This document shows positions 25,592 to 38,600 of a DNA stretch of 64,000 nucleotides, piece after piece. Source of the DNA: Berberis thunbergii (Eukaryota > Streptophyta > Magnoliopsida > Ranunculales > Berberidaceae). Positions within the stretch are counted from its first letter, which is position 1; each line of letters starts with the position of its first letter. Below the pieces are notes generated by a model. That model was not told the origin of the DNA, ran no database searches, and worked only from the letters and a program-made list of their open reading frames with translations. Position numbers and translations under genes: made by a program. Location of the stretch: assembly GCA_003290165.1 (NCBI GenBank), contig QNQO01000538.1, positions 434,001 through 498,000 of the forward strand. Reading direction: 5' to 3'.

Positions 25592-26545
25592 ACAGTTCGA
25601 GTTTTGGAATCTCATTTTTCTAAAGAGTTAGGCTTGGCCCAATACCGTCCATCACCCTTAAAATGTGCATCTCTAGAATGATGAACAGTATTGAACTAGG
25701 CCTAGCGTGGGTCTGACTTGCCTAGCCCCGACTCTAGAAAAATGGGATGCTCTCTACAAAAATTAGAGCCTTGGACACATATCATGGAGCCTTGTTTGGA
25801 ATCACAGCTCAACTCCACGCCTTGGACGCAAATCATGGAGCCTTCCTCCTTCCTTTCCAGCACTAATTAAGCGTGACAGCTTGTGTGCGGTGCATGTGTT
25901 TTCGTGGGACCCACGTTTCACAATTCAATGGAGAAGGCGCTGTTGTGTGATTGCGTATGTAAACAAAAACAAAAACAAAAATTAGAGCACTTTTAAACCA
26001 ACCAGCTTGTGGGACTACAGTACAGTACACACTATCGTTAACATACTCATCTCCTCTGATATACCTTGAAGTGGCATAAATACTCACCCATCTCCTATTG
26101 TAAGCTGTTGGTTCAAAGTGGTTATCCTACCAAACGGATTACTATTTATTTTCAGTTCATTAAAAAAACCATGAACACTGTCTTATAATACAAGTAAAAT
26201 TTGCAGACTTACAACCTAATCTCTTGCATGCAACAAGCCAACAACCACCACCTTCACAGATACAAAATCATTTCTTCCTCCTCCTCTCTTCCAATTTCTT
26301 TCTTTATTAGGGAGGGGCAAGAAGGTAATGTTCGTGTAAATTGTTGAGTTGGAAATAGTTGAATTTTAAGGAAGAAAAAGAAAGAGACTAATTTTGAACT
26401 GCTCGAAAACTCTCCATTTCGATCTGTCTGTCACTCCTCACAAATAAGGCAGGCAACCTCAGTACCAAAGGGAGGGGTTTTCTCTCTCTTTGGCTTCATT
26501 ATTCGTTGATAAGAAACCTCATTCACCTTTATATTTGCCCTAATA
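25592..26545. other. Intergenic and promoter-side DNA of the syntaxin gene
   Basis: No coding sequence. 25960-25985 has a short AAAAACAAAAAC run. From about 26260 the sequence becomes CT-rich (CTTCCTCCTCCTCTC), as is usual near plant transcription starts. I cannot place the start site. Confidence 0.4.
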
Positions 26546-26546
26546 G

Positions 26547-26582
26547 ACCTGGTTTTGTAAACTTTTACTTACAAAACCAGGT
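26547..26582 (+). promoter_or_regulatory. Perfect 14-bp hairpin in the likely 5' leader of the syntaxin gene
   Basis: ACCTGGTTTTGTAA (26547-26560) is exactly reverse-complementary to TTACAAAACCAGGT (26569-26582), with an 8-base loop. It ends 91 bp before the ATG at 26674. If transcribed it would form a stable stem-loop ahead of the start codon. Function is unknown; it could equally be a small insertion relic. Confidence 0.55.
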
Positions 26583-26673
26583 CCAAATCGACCGTCTCTG
26601 CAACCTCTCGCGGCTTTAGATCTATCAAAGCTTCGCATTCAAGCTTCTGTGAGGTCGCTTCGCTTCGGCCAAG

Positions 26674-29600
26674 ATGAACGACCTTCTAACGGTACATTTT
26701 TTTTCATTTTCAATGAGTTGTTGGGTTTTTGGAGTTGATTCATCTTTCAGCTGTTAGGTTTTTTATTTTTGTTTTTGGGCAATGCTCACATTTCAATTTG
26801 AATTTGATGTCCTTCAGCTACTATTTAAATTACAAACACACAGGGGAATGAATCCCTTATACCTATGAACACAAAATGCAAACTTTTTATTTACCAAAGA
26901 ATGTGTCCATGAGCAAAGTATATGCTAGTTCTCTTTACCGGCCTTGGTTTGTGACAAATTGGGATAACTGTTTAAAAATGCTGTTTTCTTCCTTGCTAAT
27001 GCATATTAAGATGCTGCAATCATTTCAAACTGTCATTTTCATTCTTTGTTGTTTCTATATTATCAAATACATTTCTAATGTCTTGGTACTTTTTCAGGAT
27101 TCATTTGAGATCCCCCGACGTCAACCTTCAAGGGGTGGGGATGTCGAGTTAGGAATGAATGCAAATTCTGCAGACATGGGCTTAGACCGTTTTTTCAAAC
27201 AGGTTGGTAGTTACTATACCGATAAATAGCATCTTCATCCAGTTCTTTTACATGATTTTGCATTGTAAAAGCGATTCTTTTATTGGTTATTGTCTGATAT
27301 TGCCAAATGACTTAGTAGCATCTCTTATCATGCTAGGTTGAAGAAATTGAAAAGCAAATTGAGAAGATTAATCGGCATTTGAAGAATCTGCAGGTATGAG
27401 TTTCCTTTTAGTTGTTTTGCAGCTTTTCACAACCTATAACTCAATTTGCCATTTTCTCTTGACTTATGTAACAAAGACAGTCTCAGTCTTTATAGGAGTT
27501 CACTGTGTCACTCATAATCTTCAACCCCATCTATTAGATGCATGGACACAAGCTTTAAATCAGTCCCCTACCCAGCTCTTACAAATAGGCGACAGTCATA
27601 GACCACTAGAAAGAGTCATATATTGCTGCAGTATCAACTTTTTTGGCCTTGAAAATGGTTCAAAAGAAAGAAAGCTTATGCAATGTTGAATCCTAATGCC
27701 TAATCAGCATTAGCACCTCCATGACCATGATCACCCTCCCTCTCTAGAAAGCTTTCTTCAACGATTCATCTAATTATTTTTAGCAAAAGAGTCCACCAAA
27801 TTGCATAAAAATCAGATAAAGCTTTAATTTTCTAGGTTCCCTCTTCGTGGAATACTCTACATTTCCAACTTAAGGTTATGGGAATATCTTTGAAAATTTA
27901 TGTTGGAAGAACTTCCATGCCGCTTAAGCTAGAGGACAGCTAGAAAGATATGTTCAACAAATGAGAGATGATCAATCATTCATTGCGGTAACGAGTCCAA
28001 TGACATCCCAGACACTCAATGTCTACTTATATGTTACGCCTTCTTCGAATTCATTGTTTGGAAAGCGCCTCCAAAGCTCTTGCCACTTGGAACAGGCAAC
28101 TTTCTGGATGGTAGATTTTACCTATGCCAGGTTGGGGAGCTGCCTCTGTGGGAATGTGATGCTCCAGATTCAAGGGAGACACCTTATTTTCATCACATTT
28201 CCTACCGATCAACCATCCTCATTCTTGATGGGTACCAATTACAAGTCATTAATTGTAGAGATGGTGTCATCCAATTCATATCAGTAAATCATAAGTGAAC
28301 TGACTTTTTTCTTTTTTTTGGCGACTAAACACACACCAAGAATTCCATTGATCAAATAGAAAGGGAGTGAGAAACTCACAATACAAGAAAGGAAGAAAGG
28401 CACAATTCTTGAGAAAGAAAACCAAAAGAAATGTTTTGTATGTTTCTATAAGCAGAACCCCAATGCCAAATGTCCTCATTGAGAGACAAAAAACACTCTT
28501 GAAAGTAAAGACTCTTCCCTGAAAAATTTCTTTTGTTTCCTTCCCTAAAAGGTTTCCTTCCATAAACTCCAAGTCACAAAATGAATGTGATAGAATTAAG
28601 GAATAAACTAATTTAAACGAAAGAGTAAATTGAATTATATGATACTCGAAGTAACGAATAAGAATCGAAATAACAATGACAAAAGCTAAAGAAAAATAAC
28701 TAAGAAACCAATTATTCTTTAATCATCAACTGAATAACAGTGAACAACCCTTGCCTTTTATGATTGTCGTACTTATTTGGCAAACTAATTACTTAACCTT
28801 AATTGGCTAATGCCCTAACTACTATTTTGGGTTCTTACTTAATTAGGCCAGCTATTCTTAGTATTGATAGACTAATCTGTAATATTGCTAATAATGCTTA
28901 AATCGTACTCCCCGGGTTGAAGAAGGCAAACGAGCACAAGCAATTACTTAGAGAACACATTAGAGAACACAAGGTGAAGTGCATTGGCAGAAGTCAACCT
29001 CAAATCTTTCCTTTGTAGTTGCTCTCATTACAAATAAGTAATTCTAAATTGGGCCACCAAATACAAAGTCCAAGAAGAGTCCCCGTCTCAAAGGATATCC
29101 AGTTATCCACTGCAAATTTTCAATGTATTTGTGCGAAAATTTCTTGAATTGAGCTTTAAAACTGATATAGAACCAGTATCATGTGGTAATAAATGTCCAT
29201 GAATTCCACTGCAAATATCCTGATCCTTAGGAAAAGATGATGTAGAACAATGTGGTGGTACAACCAAACAGTCGGGCAAATAACTTTGTCTCTCCAATTG
29301 TTTTCATGAACAAAGCTGGAGGGAGTATTTTCTGGGTTGCGGCTCGCGATGAGGAGGGGGTGGGGTTTGGTTTGGTCGATCGACCTGTCCAATCAAGGGG
29401 AGGAGTGGTGCAGGGTGAGATAGAACATCGGAATGGAGTGGGGGAGCGGCGGAGGGGGAAGTCGATCGATTAAGGAGGATGGGGGAGGGACTCGATTGAC
29501 TGAAGTGGGCGGATGAGGGATGCAATCGATTGAATCAATGGGGAGGAGGGCTTGATCGACTGGATCGATGGGGAGGAGGACTCAATCGACTGAATTGAGG

Positions 29601-32600
29601 GGGGAGGAATTGTAGCGATCGACTGGGGGAAGATCGGTTGGCCTGTGCAATGTCGCCTGGGAGAGAGGGAGCAGCCGATGGGGAGTGATGACACACTTGT
29701 CTGTGCAGTGCAACCGGTGGTGCTCTGGCAGGGGCTGGAGAAGGTGGTGCTGCGTGTGGATGTCCGATGGCCTCTTTGGTGTCTGACAAAAATTCTGTGA
29801 TATCAGTTTCATCCCCTTCATTTCCGTTCCACTGCCTTTGCTACAGATTTCTCTACGGCTATCTCTACCTTTGTCTCAATTTTTTCAATTTTTTCTTCAA
29901 TCTGTTGTTCCAGCCCTACTAGTTTGTTCTTTCATTCTTCGTCTTTGTGGAGCCCTTCTTGTTCAATCTCCACGTCTATGATATTTTCAAAGTTTTCTAT
30001 TCTTCCATGTTTTCAACTGCATTGATTCTTTCTTCCTCTATCATCTTCCAAGCTTTTCTTCTACGTCATAATAAACTGAATTAAACGAAATAGTAAATTG
30101 GAATAAACAAAACAATACTCAAAGTAGTGAACAAGAATCGAAATAACAATGATAAAAGCTAATGGAAAATAACTAGGAAATCAATTATTCTTTCAATCAT
30201 CAATTGAATTGTAATGAACAACCCTTGCTTTATTTATATTTGTCCTAGCTTATTTGGCAAACTAATTGACCTAACCCTAATTGGCTAATAATTAACTACT
30301 ATTTTGGACTCATACTTAATTAGGCTCAATTATTCCTAATACTAAGATTGCTAATATTGCTTACATCACAATGCCTCTCCTCTAAATTCATTCCCCAAGC
30401 TAGAGATATTGATGTGCTTCCATTCTTTAAACCAATCCTTGATAGATCCCCAAACCTGCTATTTCACTTTGAACTTTCCCAGGAAAGCGGACTATTCCTC
30501 CTTTGAGTATTTGACAATTCAAAAGAATGTGATCAGTCGATTCCTCTTTTTGGTTGCAAAGTACACACAATGATTGGGGATTTGAAAATCCATTCTTTTC
30601 AAATTGTCAACAGCAAGGACTCTGCTTTGGATAACTGCCTATAAGAAGAAATTATGCTTCTGGGGCAGGGCTGGAGCCATATCTTCTTCCAGTTTTCTGC
30701 TATAAATTGGTGCTCATGATCATGGGTTGCTTTGGAACTGACTAAATTAATAATAATACACAGGAATATCTGCCTCATTTAGAAGTAATTAAAAATCGTT
30801 GAAAAATTAAAGTTGCATACTTGCACTACCTCATGTCCTTGTCTGGTCCAAGATAGGGCTGGAGCCATATCTTTTTCCAGTTTTCTGCTCATGATCATGG
30901 GTTGCTCTGAAAATGACTAAATTAGTGTGCGGGAATATCACCCTCATCTAGAAGTAATTAAAAATCGTTGAAAATTTAAAGTTGCATGCTTTGCACTACC
31001 CCATGTCCTTGTCTGGTCCAAGACGTCTCTAACATGTACAATATCCTAATGCAACATAGAGTTGGTTACGACAACTAAGACTCACTCTCTAAACTTAATA
31101 AAGATTGTTCATTCAATGTGATTATGTGTAATTTGAGCAAGGATAACTTCGAGAAAAATAATGTGATCCGATTTGGTGGTGCATGAGATTTAAGAACGCA
31201 AAGATGTTGGTATTTCACAATGTTGAATCTTTATTTCGATGAAGTTCTAATTAGCTTTGCAATTGGATTATCCTTTTTGCTCTACTGTCATGGATCATCA
31301 AATGAGCAACAATTTCAGATCTGATCCACATGAATTTCAAAGAAAATCAATTGTGAACATGCTAGTAAAACTTGAGATTAAAAGATTGTTCCTTGTTTAA
31401 GTAAGTAACATTGTGGTCTTCCATTTATTGTCACCTTTTAATCACCCTTTATGTCTTTAAATCCCACTTGTTATTTGCTTGTTTAAATCTGGGTTTTATT
31501 CACCCTCAGAACAACCAAGTTGATAATCATATTTTAACTTTTACAACATGATATATATGCAGGATGCAAATGAGCAGTCAAAATCTGTAACCAAGGCTGC
31601 TTCCATGAAAGGTAAACACTGCGAATATACTTAAGAGGATAATTATGTAAAGTTTGAAATGTACTTGCATTAATTTTCAGGAATTTTTATCCCGCAAATC
31701 AATTCAGAACTACGTGATGTAGAGGTTTTGATTGGAAATTCCACGGTCAGATTTTGAATATCCCCCATGCGCCATTATTAGTTGGGTCCATCATAAAAGA
31801 ATGCAAATGCATTCCAATACTAGGTACCAAGTGGAGCCTAACTATGCAAAAATGTGCACAAACAATTTGTTGTGCTTATGAAGACATGAGTATATGCATG
31901 CATAATAAATACCTTATGAAAGAATGGCCTCACTGCAAAAGATGCAAGGAAGGGAAACACATGTGTCTATGAAGACATGAATGCATGCATGCACAATATA
32001 CACCTAATGAAAGAATGAGCTCACTGATACTAATTTGATCTCACAATGCACCAACATGGATGTTGGCTAGACTTTCTTGATATCAGGGCTTAAATGAACT
32101 GGGTATGCTACCCCCATTTTTAGAGAAAACTGCTTCATTTTGAATGTTGTGGTTGTGCATTAGACATGTTTTCTGTGGTGCATTTTTCCGTTATTTTTAT
32201 TGTAACCATGTCCATGTATGTTATTGGAAAATCATATAGAATTTTCACTGTTTGTTGTACTACCACTGCTGGACATACATAACACTTGAATTCATAGTTC
32301 CTTTCTGCACTAATTTGGATGACCATTCTACTGTTTTCTCCACAAGTACATGTTTGACACTGCAGATTAGTGTCTGATGCAAATTATAGAATCATAGTTT
32401 GCATGGGCGCTCCATACCCCCCCTCCCCCCCCTTAAACTTAGTTGTATTCTGTTTTCCTTGAATGCTGTACCTACCTGCTGCCATCTCTTTGAGACGCGA
32501 GCATACGGATTCAAAAAACGTAAATGCGTATTTCTACCGTGTGAAATGGCATTCTGAATTTCTCAGTATTATTGATTGGATTTTCAGACAGTACGCTACC

Positions 32601-35600
32601 TTGGCCTACTTATTTTGTGTGAATTTATGTTATTCGTATTCCTATCTATTTTCATCTTTAATTAATTAAAATAGGTCTGCCCCTGATCTTCAAATCCACT
32701 TTGATTAGGCTGGAAATGTTGGACAGAGAGGAACTTTTAGGGTGATCTTTATGGTGACGAGAATCACCAGTTAGTTAATGGATCTTAGCTATCTGTGATA
32801 TTTCATTTGATTGGTCTATAATTCTCAGGCTTGAGTTTTTGTTAGGATGATCTTTATAGCAAGGTCATTTGCATTTTTTTTTTGTGGGGAAATTGAGCAG
32901 GGGTTATTTTAGAATCCCCAAACCTTAGAAAATTGAAGATGGTTACAATCTTAGATACTCTCCCTATTCTATCTTCAAATACAATCTTCTTAAGGTCCTC
33001 AACAAATGAGTTGAGAGTAATTAATACAAATTCAGAGCTAGGATATAAACTAGCTAGATGGTCAGCAGCTTTGTTCGTTTCTTGGAAATGATGCTTGACT
33101 CTGTGAGTCACAAGCATCAAGAGAATGATGCATGCAATTAAGTGCCTCAGGTCCCATGGGGTCTATGTTCTTCGTTAAATACAAATACACAGTGCGAGAA
33201 TCTGTTGAAATAATCAATCTAGTGATGGCATGAATAGATAACACCTTCAGTCCAGCTTCAACTCCCTGAAACTCATGTTTAATGAACGAATGGCCAGTTG
33301 TAGCTCCTACACAAGCAGCAACTGGCTCACCATTATCATCCCTGATGATGGCACCGTATCCACCTCGCATTCCCTGTAAGGAGCCATATGAATTCAATCT
33401 ATGCCACCCTGCATCTGGCATGACCCATTTGCATTTTACTGGTTTATGATAGTACTGAATGTTCAGTTTCATCTTCCAAACAACTCCTGGCTTGCCGCAC
33501 TATCTTCTATTTTGAGCTCGAGCCCAGCCACTTATACTAGTTGAATACCTGGTATCCGCGCGTGCGCATAAGCTCTTCTATTTCTTTCTGCCCAGAGATG
33601 ATACACCGCTGCATTTAGAGCTAACTTCTTTAAATTGTAACAGGATTGTCCCCACCAAAGACTCCCTGCACCAAAAAATTTCCTGCTCCCAGTCATACAC
33701 TTGTCTACTGTAACAGATGTAACACTATACGCAACATATATTTCCACACAAACTTTGAATAGATACACTCGAAGAACAAGTGTACTTCCGTTTCTGAGTC
33801 AGCCAAGCATAGACGACACAAATCATTCCCTGCCTTCACTGCTTCAATTTTTACAGTCTTAATAGATGATTGCAAAGCTAGCCAAGTTATAAAACTGCGC
33901 CTATGAATGTTCCCTTTGAACCAAATGTGGCCTGTCCAGATGACTGGAATTGCTCGAGGTATGAGAGCTTCATAAGCGGTTTTCATGCTAAACTGACCAT
34001 TATTGCTTGTACTCCATATTACTTCATCTTATTGGTTACGGCCGATCTCCACATCCTTCAAGTAACTAACAATTTCAGTCATTGAGGCAGGGCAGCTATG
34101 CGTTGCGGAACATACCATGCTCCACTCCTTATCAAAATTTTAACAATATCATCTCTATGCAAATGGCAATCATAAAGCATTTCTTGGGGAAATCTATCCA
34201 TAAGTACACCTAGTGGATGCCAAGGCTCTTTCCAAAATTTTGTTTTTTCACCATTGCCTATCAAGTGTAGAACAAAGCTAGAAGCCTTATTTCTAGAATC
34301 CAAAATCCTTCTCCAACACCATGAGGCTTCATTAGGCGTTTTCACTAACCATAAGTCTTTCTGCTTGATCAAATAGTTCTTGGTCCAGGTCACCATAGTG
34401 TGTCCTTATGAGCAGCTATGTGCCACATGCGCCTCATAGTCACCGCCTCGTTGCTCACGTCTAAGTTTCTAATGCCCTATCCACCTTCCTGATATGGATG
34501 GCATATATTCTTCTATCCCACCATAGCCTTTTTGGAAAGAACATCATTCCCTGTCCACAAGAAGCTTCGTAAGATAGCGTTTATATTCTTGATAGTTTGC
34601 TTTAGGAAGAACTTAGCATGCAGCCCAGTAGACTCGCATACTAATTAGGACCGATTTTATCAGAACGACTCTTCCCGCATAGATTAAGAATTTGGTTTTC
34701 CAAGAGGAGACTAACTTATTTTCTCGAAGATTGGCATATATTGTTGGTGAGATAGAGTGGAGGAGATGAGAGGTAGACCAAGATATTGATAGGATCTGAA
34801 GAAGAAAAGAGCACAAAACTATTTATTGAAGAATGACGGCTTTCTTTACAAAAGAAATGTACAAAACAAGCTTTCGAGAGGCTTGGTTTCTCCTTGGAGC
34901 AATAGCTCTATTGACAAGAAAGAATTTTCATACCTAACTTCTACTTCTCTGTTCTTATTTATAGAAGTACCACCCCTTATTGCCAGCTCACTGTTTTGGA
35001 CAGTGTAGCCTATTCCTAACAAACATAGCAACTTGAATTCCTAACAAACATAGCAACTTGTTTATTACATCAACTAATTTCTCTTCTAACTACCCGACTT
35101 ATACCTTCTCCTTGCATATGTAAATCTTATAGGAGGCCTATCAGATATCTAATAGGAAGCTTCTCAACAGTAAACTGCAGCTGGTCATTGATATGAGCCA
35201 AGTCAGTGCACGGTATTCCTGCTGAAAACAGTGTGCTTTTGTTGCATTAACTGCACCCTGTGCATGCCTTGAATTCCTGAAATACATCATATAATGCCTT
35301 GGCTGAGCCTATATCACCGTGTAAGAAGGCTATAAGATAATCCTGTAAGAAGGCTATAAGATAATCTTCAAAACTTAAATGGGTGATAATGGGGTCAGAA
35401 CATCTTTAGTGCAGCTTGTATGTCCGTCTTGTACCTTCTTGAGTAGAAGAGTTGAGATCTCCATCACCATCACAAATAAATAAGGGTGCCCCCTTGTACC
35501 CCTAATAGCCCTTTGGGGAACCATTAAGATTAATTGAAAACTTGGCCGTAGTTATGCATTCCTTTATCCATTGGACAAAGGGAGCTTCATTTTTGTGAGA

Positions 35601-38600
35601 ACATTCAATAGAGCTTCCCCATCGAACCATATCAAATGCCTTCTTAAGATCAATTTTTGCATCACACTAAGGTGGACCATTGTCTCTGTGATAGTTCCTA
35701 ACGAGCTCATGAGCTAACATAATGTTATATTAGATGTATCTGCATCATTTTCTTATTTTGTTGAATACCTCTTGTTCTTTTCTAGGCTTTTAGTAGTAAT
35801 TGGTTTTTGACATCACCGGACGGAGCTACATAGGGGCAAGCACTTGCCTCCACTGACTTTTTTGAATAACATTTAAAATTAATTTTTCCTCCTAACTTTA
35901 TGTACAATTTTGATTTGCCCCCTGTATAGATCTTCTCTTCTCTACCAAACCCCTCTCATTAAATCCCCAAATCTCAGTAGACCCCTCAGCAGTTCAACAT
36001 TTCAAATCGCCAAATCTCTCCAATAATCTATCATAAGTCATAACTTCTAATCTATCACTTCTCCGAGAAATGAGCTTCTGAAGTACAGTGAGATTCAATG
36101 TGCTCATCTTCACATTATGAGGAATCTTGTCTACTACTCCCTTCTCGCTCAACATGGAAACCCCATGTTCTTGGGAAACCCCCAAAGTTCACTTTTTGGC
36201 ATCGGCTATCAGAGTATCAATGACAGTCCACCATTCGGATGAGCTTCGTGTGGAACCTGGTTCCAACTTTCAGGAAAGCAGGAACTCTACCGAAGCACAT
36301 CTACGAGGCGCGGCTGCTTTAGGTGCACTCTTATAAATTTCTTGTCTGAAGGAAAGAGATGTTGTGAGGCTTCATTAATTGCATGTATATTTTGCATGAA
36401 TTTGTTATTTTGGTGATATTTTCTACTAAAGTTTTTTATTTGTTGGAAATTCTGAAATGGGGTTCATTGTTTTTGATGATTGTTCACTTTCTGGAGATGG
36501 GTAATATTTATTACACCTTTTTACTGATATATTTTCTCTGGTTTGAACTTTTCCTTGTTTTATTGATAATTTTTTGACTTGGGCATTTTATATTTGTGAA
36601 GTGGTTCTTTCATCTAATTTAGGTTGTTTGTTTCACCTTCTGCTTTATGTTGCAATGATGGTTGATTGGTTCCTTTTCTGAGTTTGATTGTTCTATCGGT
36701 TCATCATCGAATGGCAAAATGATATTTTGTTTGTGATTTCTGCCTTGTGTTATGCATCAGATATCATACAATGCATAATATCACCGTTATCTAGGAATTT
36801 GCATGTCAAACATCATTCCCCACAAGCACAAATTTGACCACATGAAATATATGATTTTGTGCTTGTGAAATGCTTTTTTTTATTCTAAATGGGGATGGGA
36901 AGGGGAGAGAGTTTTTGGTATTCATGTTATAGATGTAGATGTAAGTGTTCAAATTAGAACTCTATTTTTGTATATCCAAGGTGATCTTCATCGTCTTTTT
37001 AGTGAAATTTTTTTATTAGATTAGATGGAGTTTTGTTTAGCAGTTGGTATTTTGTATAGTTATTTATGTATTGTTCAAATAAATTTTTTATTATGTTAAA
37101 GTAATTAATTATTATATTATCTTTAATTAATTATGACTCATCTCTCCACCCCTTCAACAAAAATCCTGGCTCCGTCATTGGATATCATGACCACCAAATG
37201 TGTCTAAAAGTTAATGAAATTCCGTTTCTGTTAGTTTCCTTGAATATCTATTACATGGTGCACATCATATGCCCCCTCTTGTTCCGTCACTTCTATTCAT
37301 TTTTCATTTTTATTTTTTTGGTTTCCCAAGTCAGCAGCAGTAATTGACTACCATTATTTCTTGCAGCAATCAAGCAACGCATGGAGAAAGATGTGGATGA
37401 AGTGAGCAAGCTTGCTATTTCAGTAAAGCAGAAAATTGAACAGATTGATAAAGATGTAATACTTTTTCCTCGTGCCTTGCAGTAATTTTGCAGTTTGAGA
37501 GAACTGTATGACCTTAATGGTTTTCTTTATCCAGAATTTAACCAATAGGCAAAAGCCTGGCTGTGGGCAAGGAACAGGCGTCGATCGCACCAGAACAGCA
37601 AGAACTGTGTAAGTTATGCTGGAAACTATATTTAGTTTTTTCAGATGTTCCAAGGCACAAGTACATTGTAGCATGCATCAGCTGTTTGACACTATATTTT
37701 AGTGCTGGGTAGTTAGAGAGAGATCTAATCATCTTATTGACGCGCTTCACATGGAAGACGTTTTACTATAGAAACTAATACAAATTTGATGGTTAATAAG
37801 CAGTAAACATTGTTTAACTCTTTATGTTATTAACCATTTGACAGAAAATTACTCTTGGGACGTTTACAATTGCTTATTAGATGTGCTTAGAAACAAATAA
37901 AGGCAAAGGCTTGTCTGTTTAGATCAACTGGGAATCCAGGAATCTGATTGGTTTGTAGGGGAATTAGTAAATCCAAATATAAAATGATGATGTCATACAT
38001 TAACATGATCGTAATGCCAGAGTGGTCTTTATGTATTATTTGTTTACTTATTTATTTTTATATAGTTCCAATTTACTTTTAGATACTGGAATGCTGAATT
38101 ACCTTCATATGGTCCTTATGGAGATGTTTTAAGAGGGGCTTATTTTGTCCCAGTTAACATTTGACTGATGGTCCTGAGTCTTTTGACATGTGAACGACTT
38201 CGGATAAAACTAGACATAAATGGAGTGCCTTTATCCGGGTGATCATTCCCCCTCCTAGCCATGTGCCTTATCAATAATGCATGGTAGTTTTTAGGTGCTA
38301 ACATTTGTATTGTTATTCTGATGCATATTGCATTTGGTGCTTCTGTGTGAACTTTTTGATCTTTGTACGGAAGGAGTTTATTTTACAAGTTGATGAAATT
38401 TCTTGTGCTTAACCCCTTGCAGTGCTGTGAAGAAAAAATGAAAGATAAGATGGATGAGTTTCAGGTATGCTATTAATAAGGGTACACATTTCTTGTAACT
38501 AAGGGCTTTTCTCTTGCCTATACTTATGTTTCCATTTTATTTTATGTCAGACACTAAGGGAAAACATCCATCAAGAATATCGCGATGTTGTTGAGAGAAG

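Noticed and set aside
26876..27229. Open frame through intron 1 of the syntaxin that joins exon 2 in frame and adds a hydrophobic N-terminal stretch.
   Set aside because: The canonical MNDLLT start exon at 26674 splices cleanly to exon 2 at 27098. The extra part is ordinary T-rich intron and no family member has such an extension.
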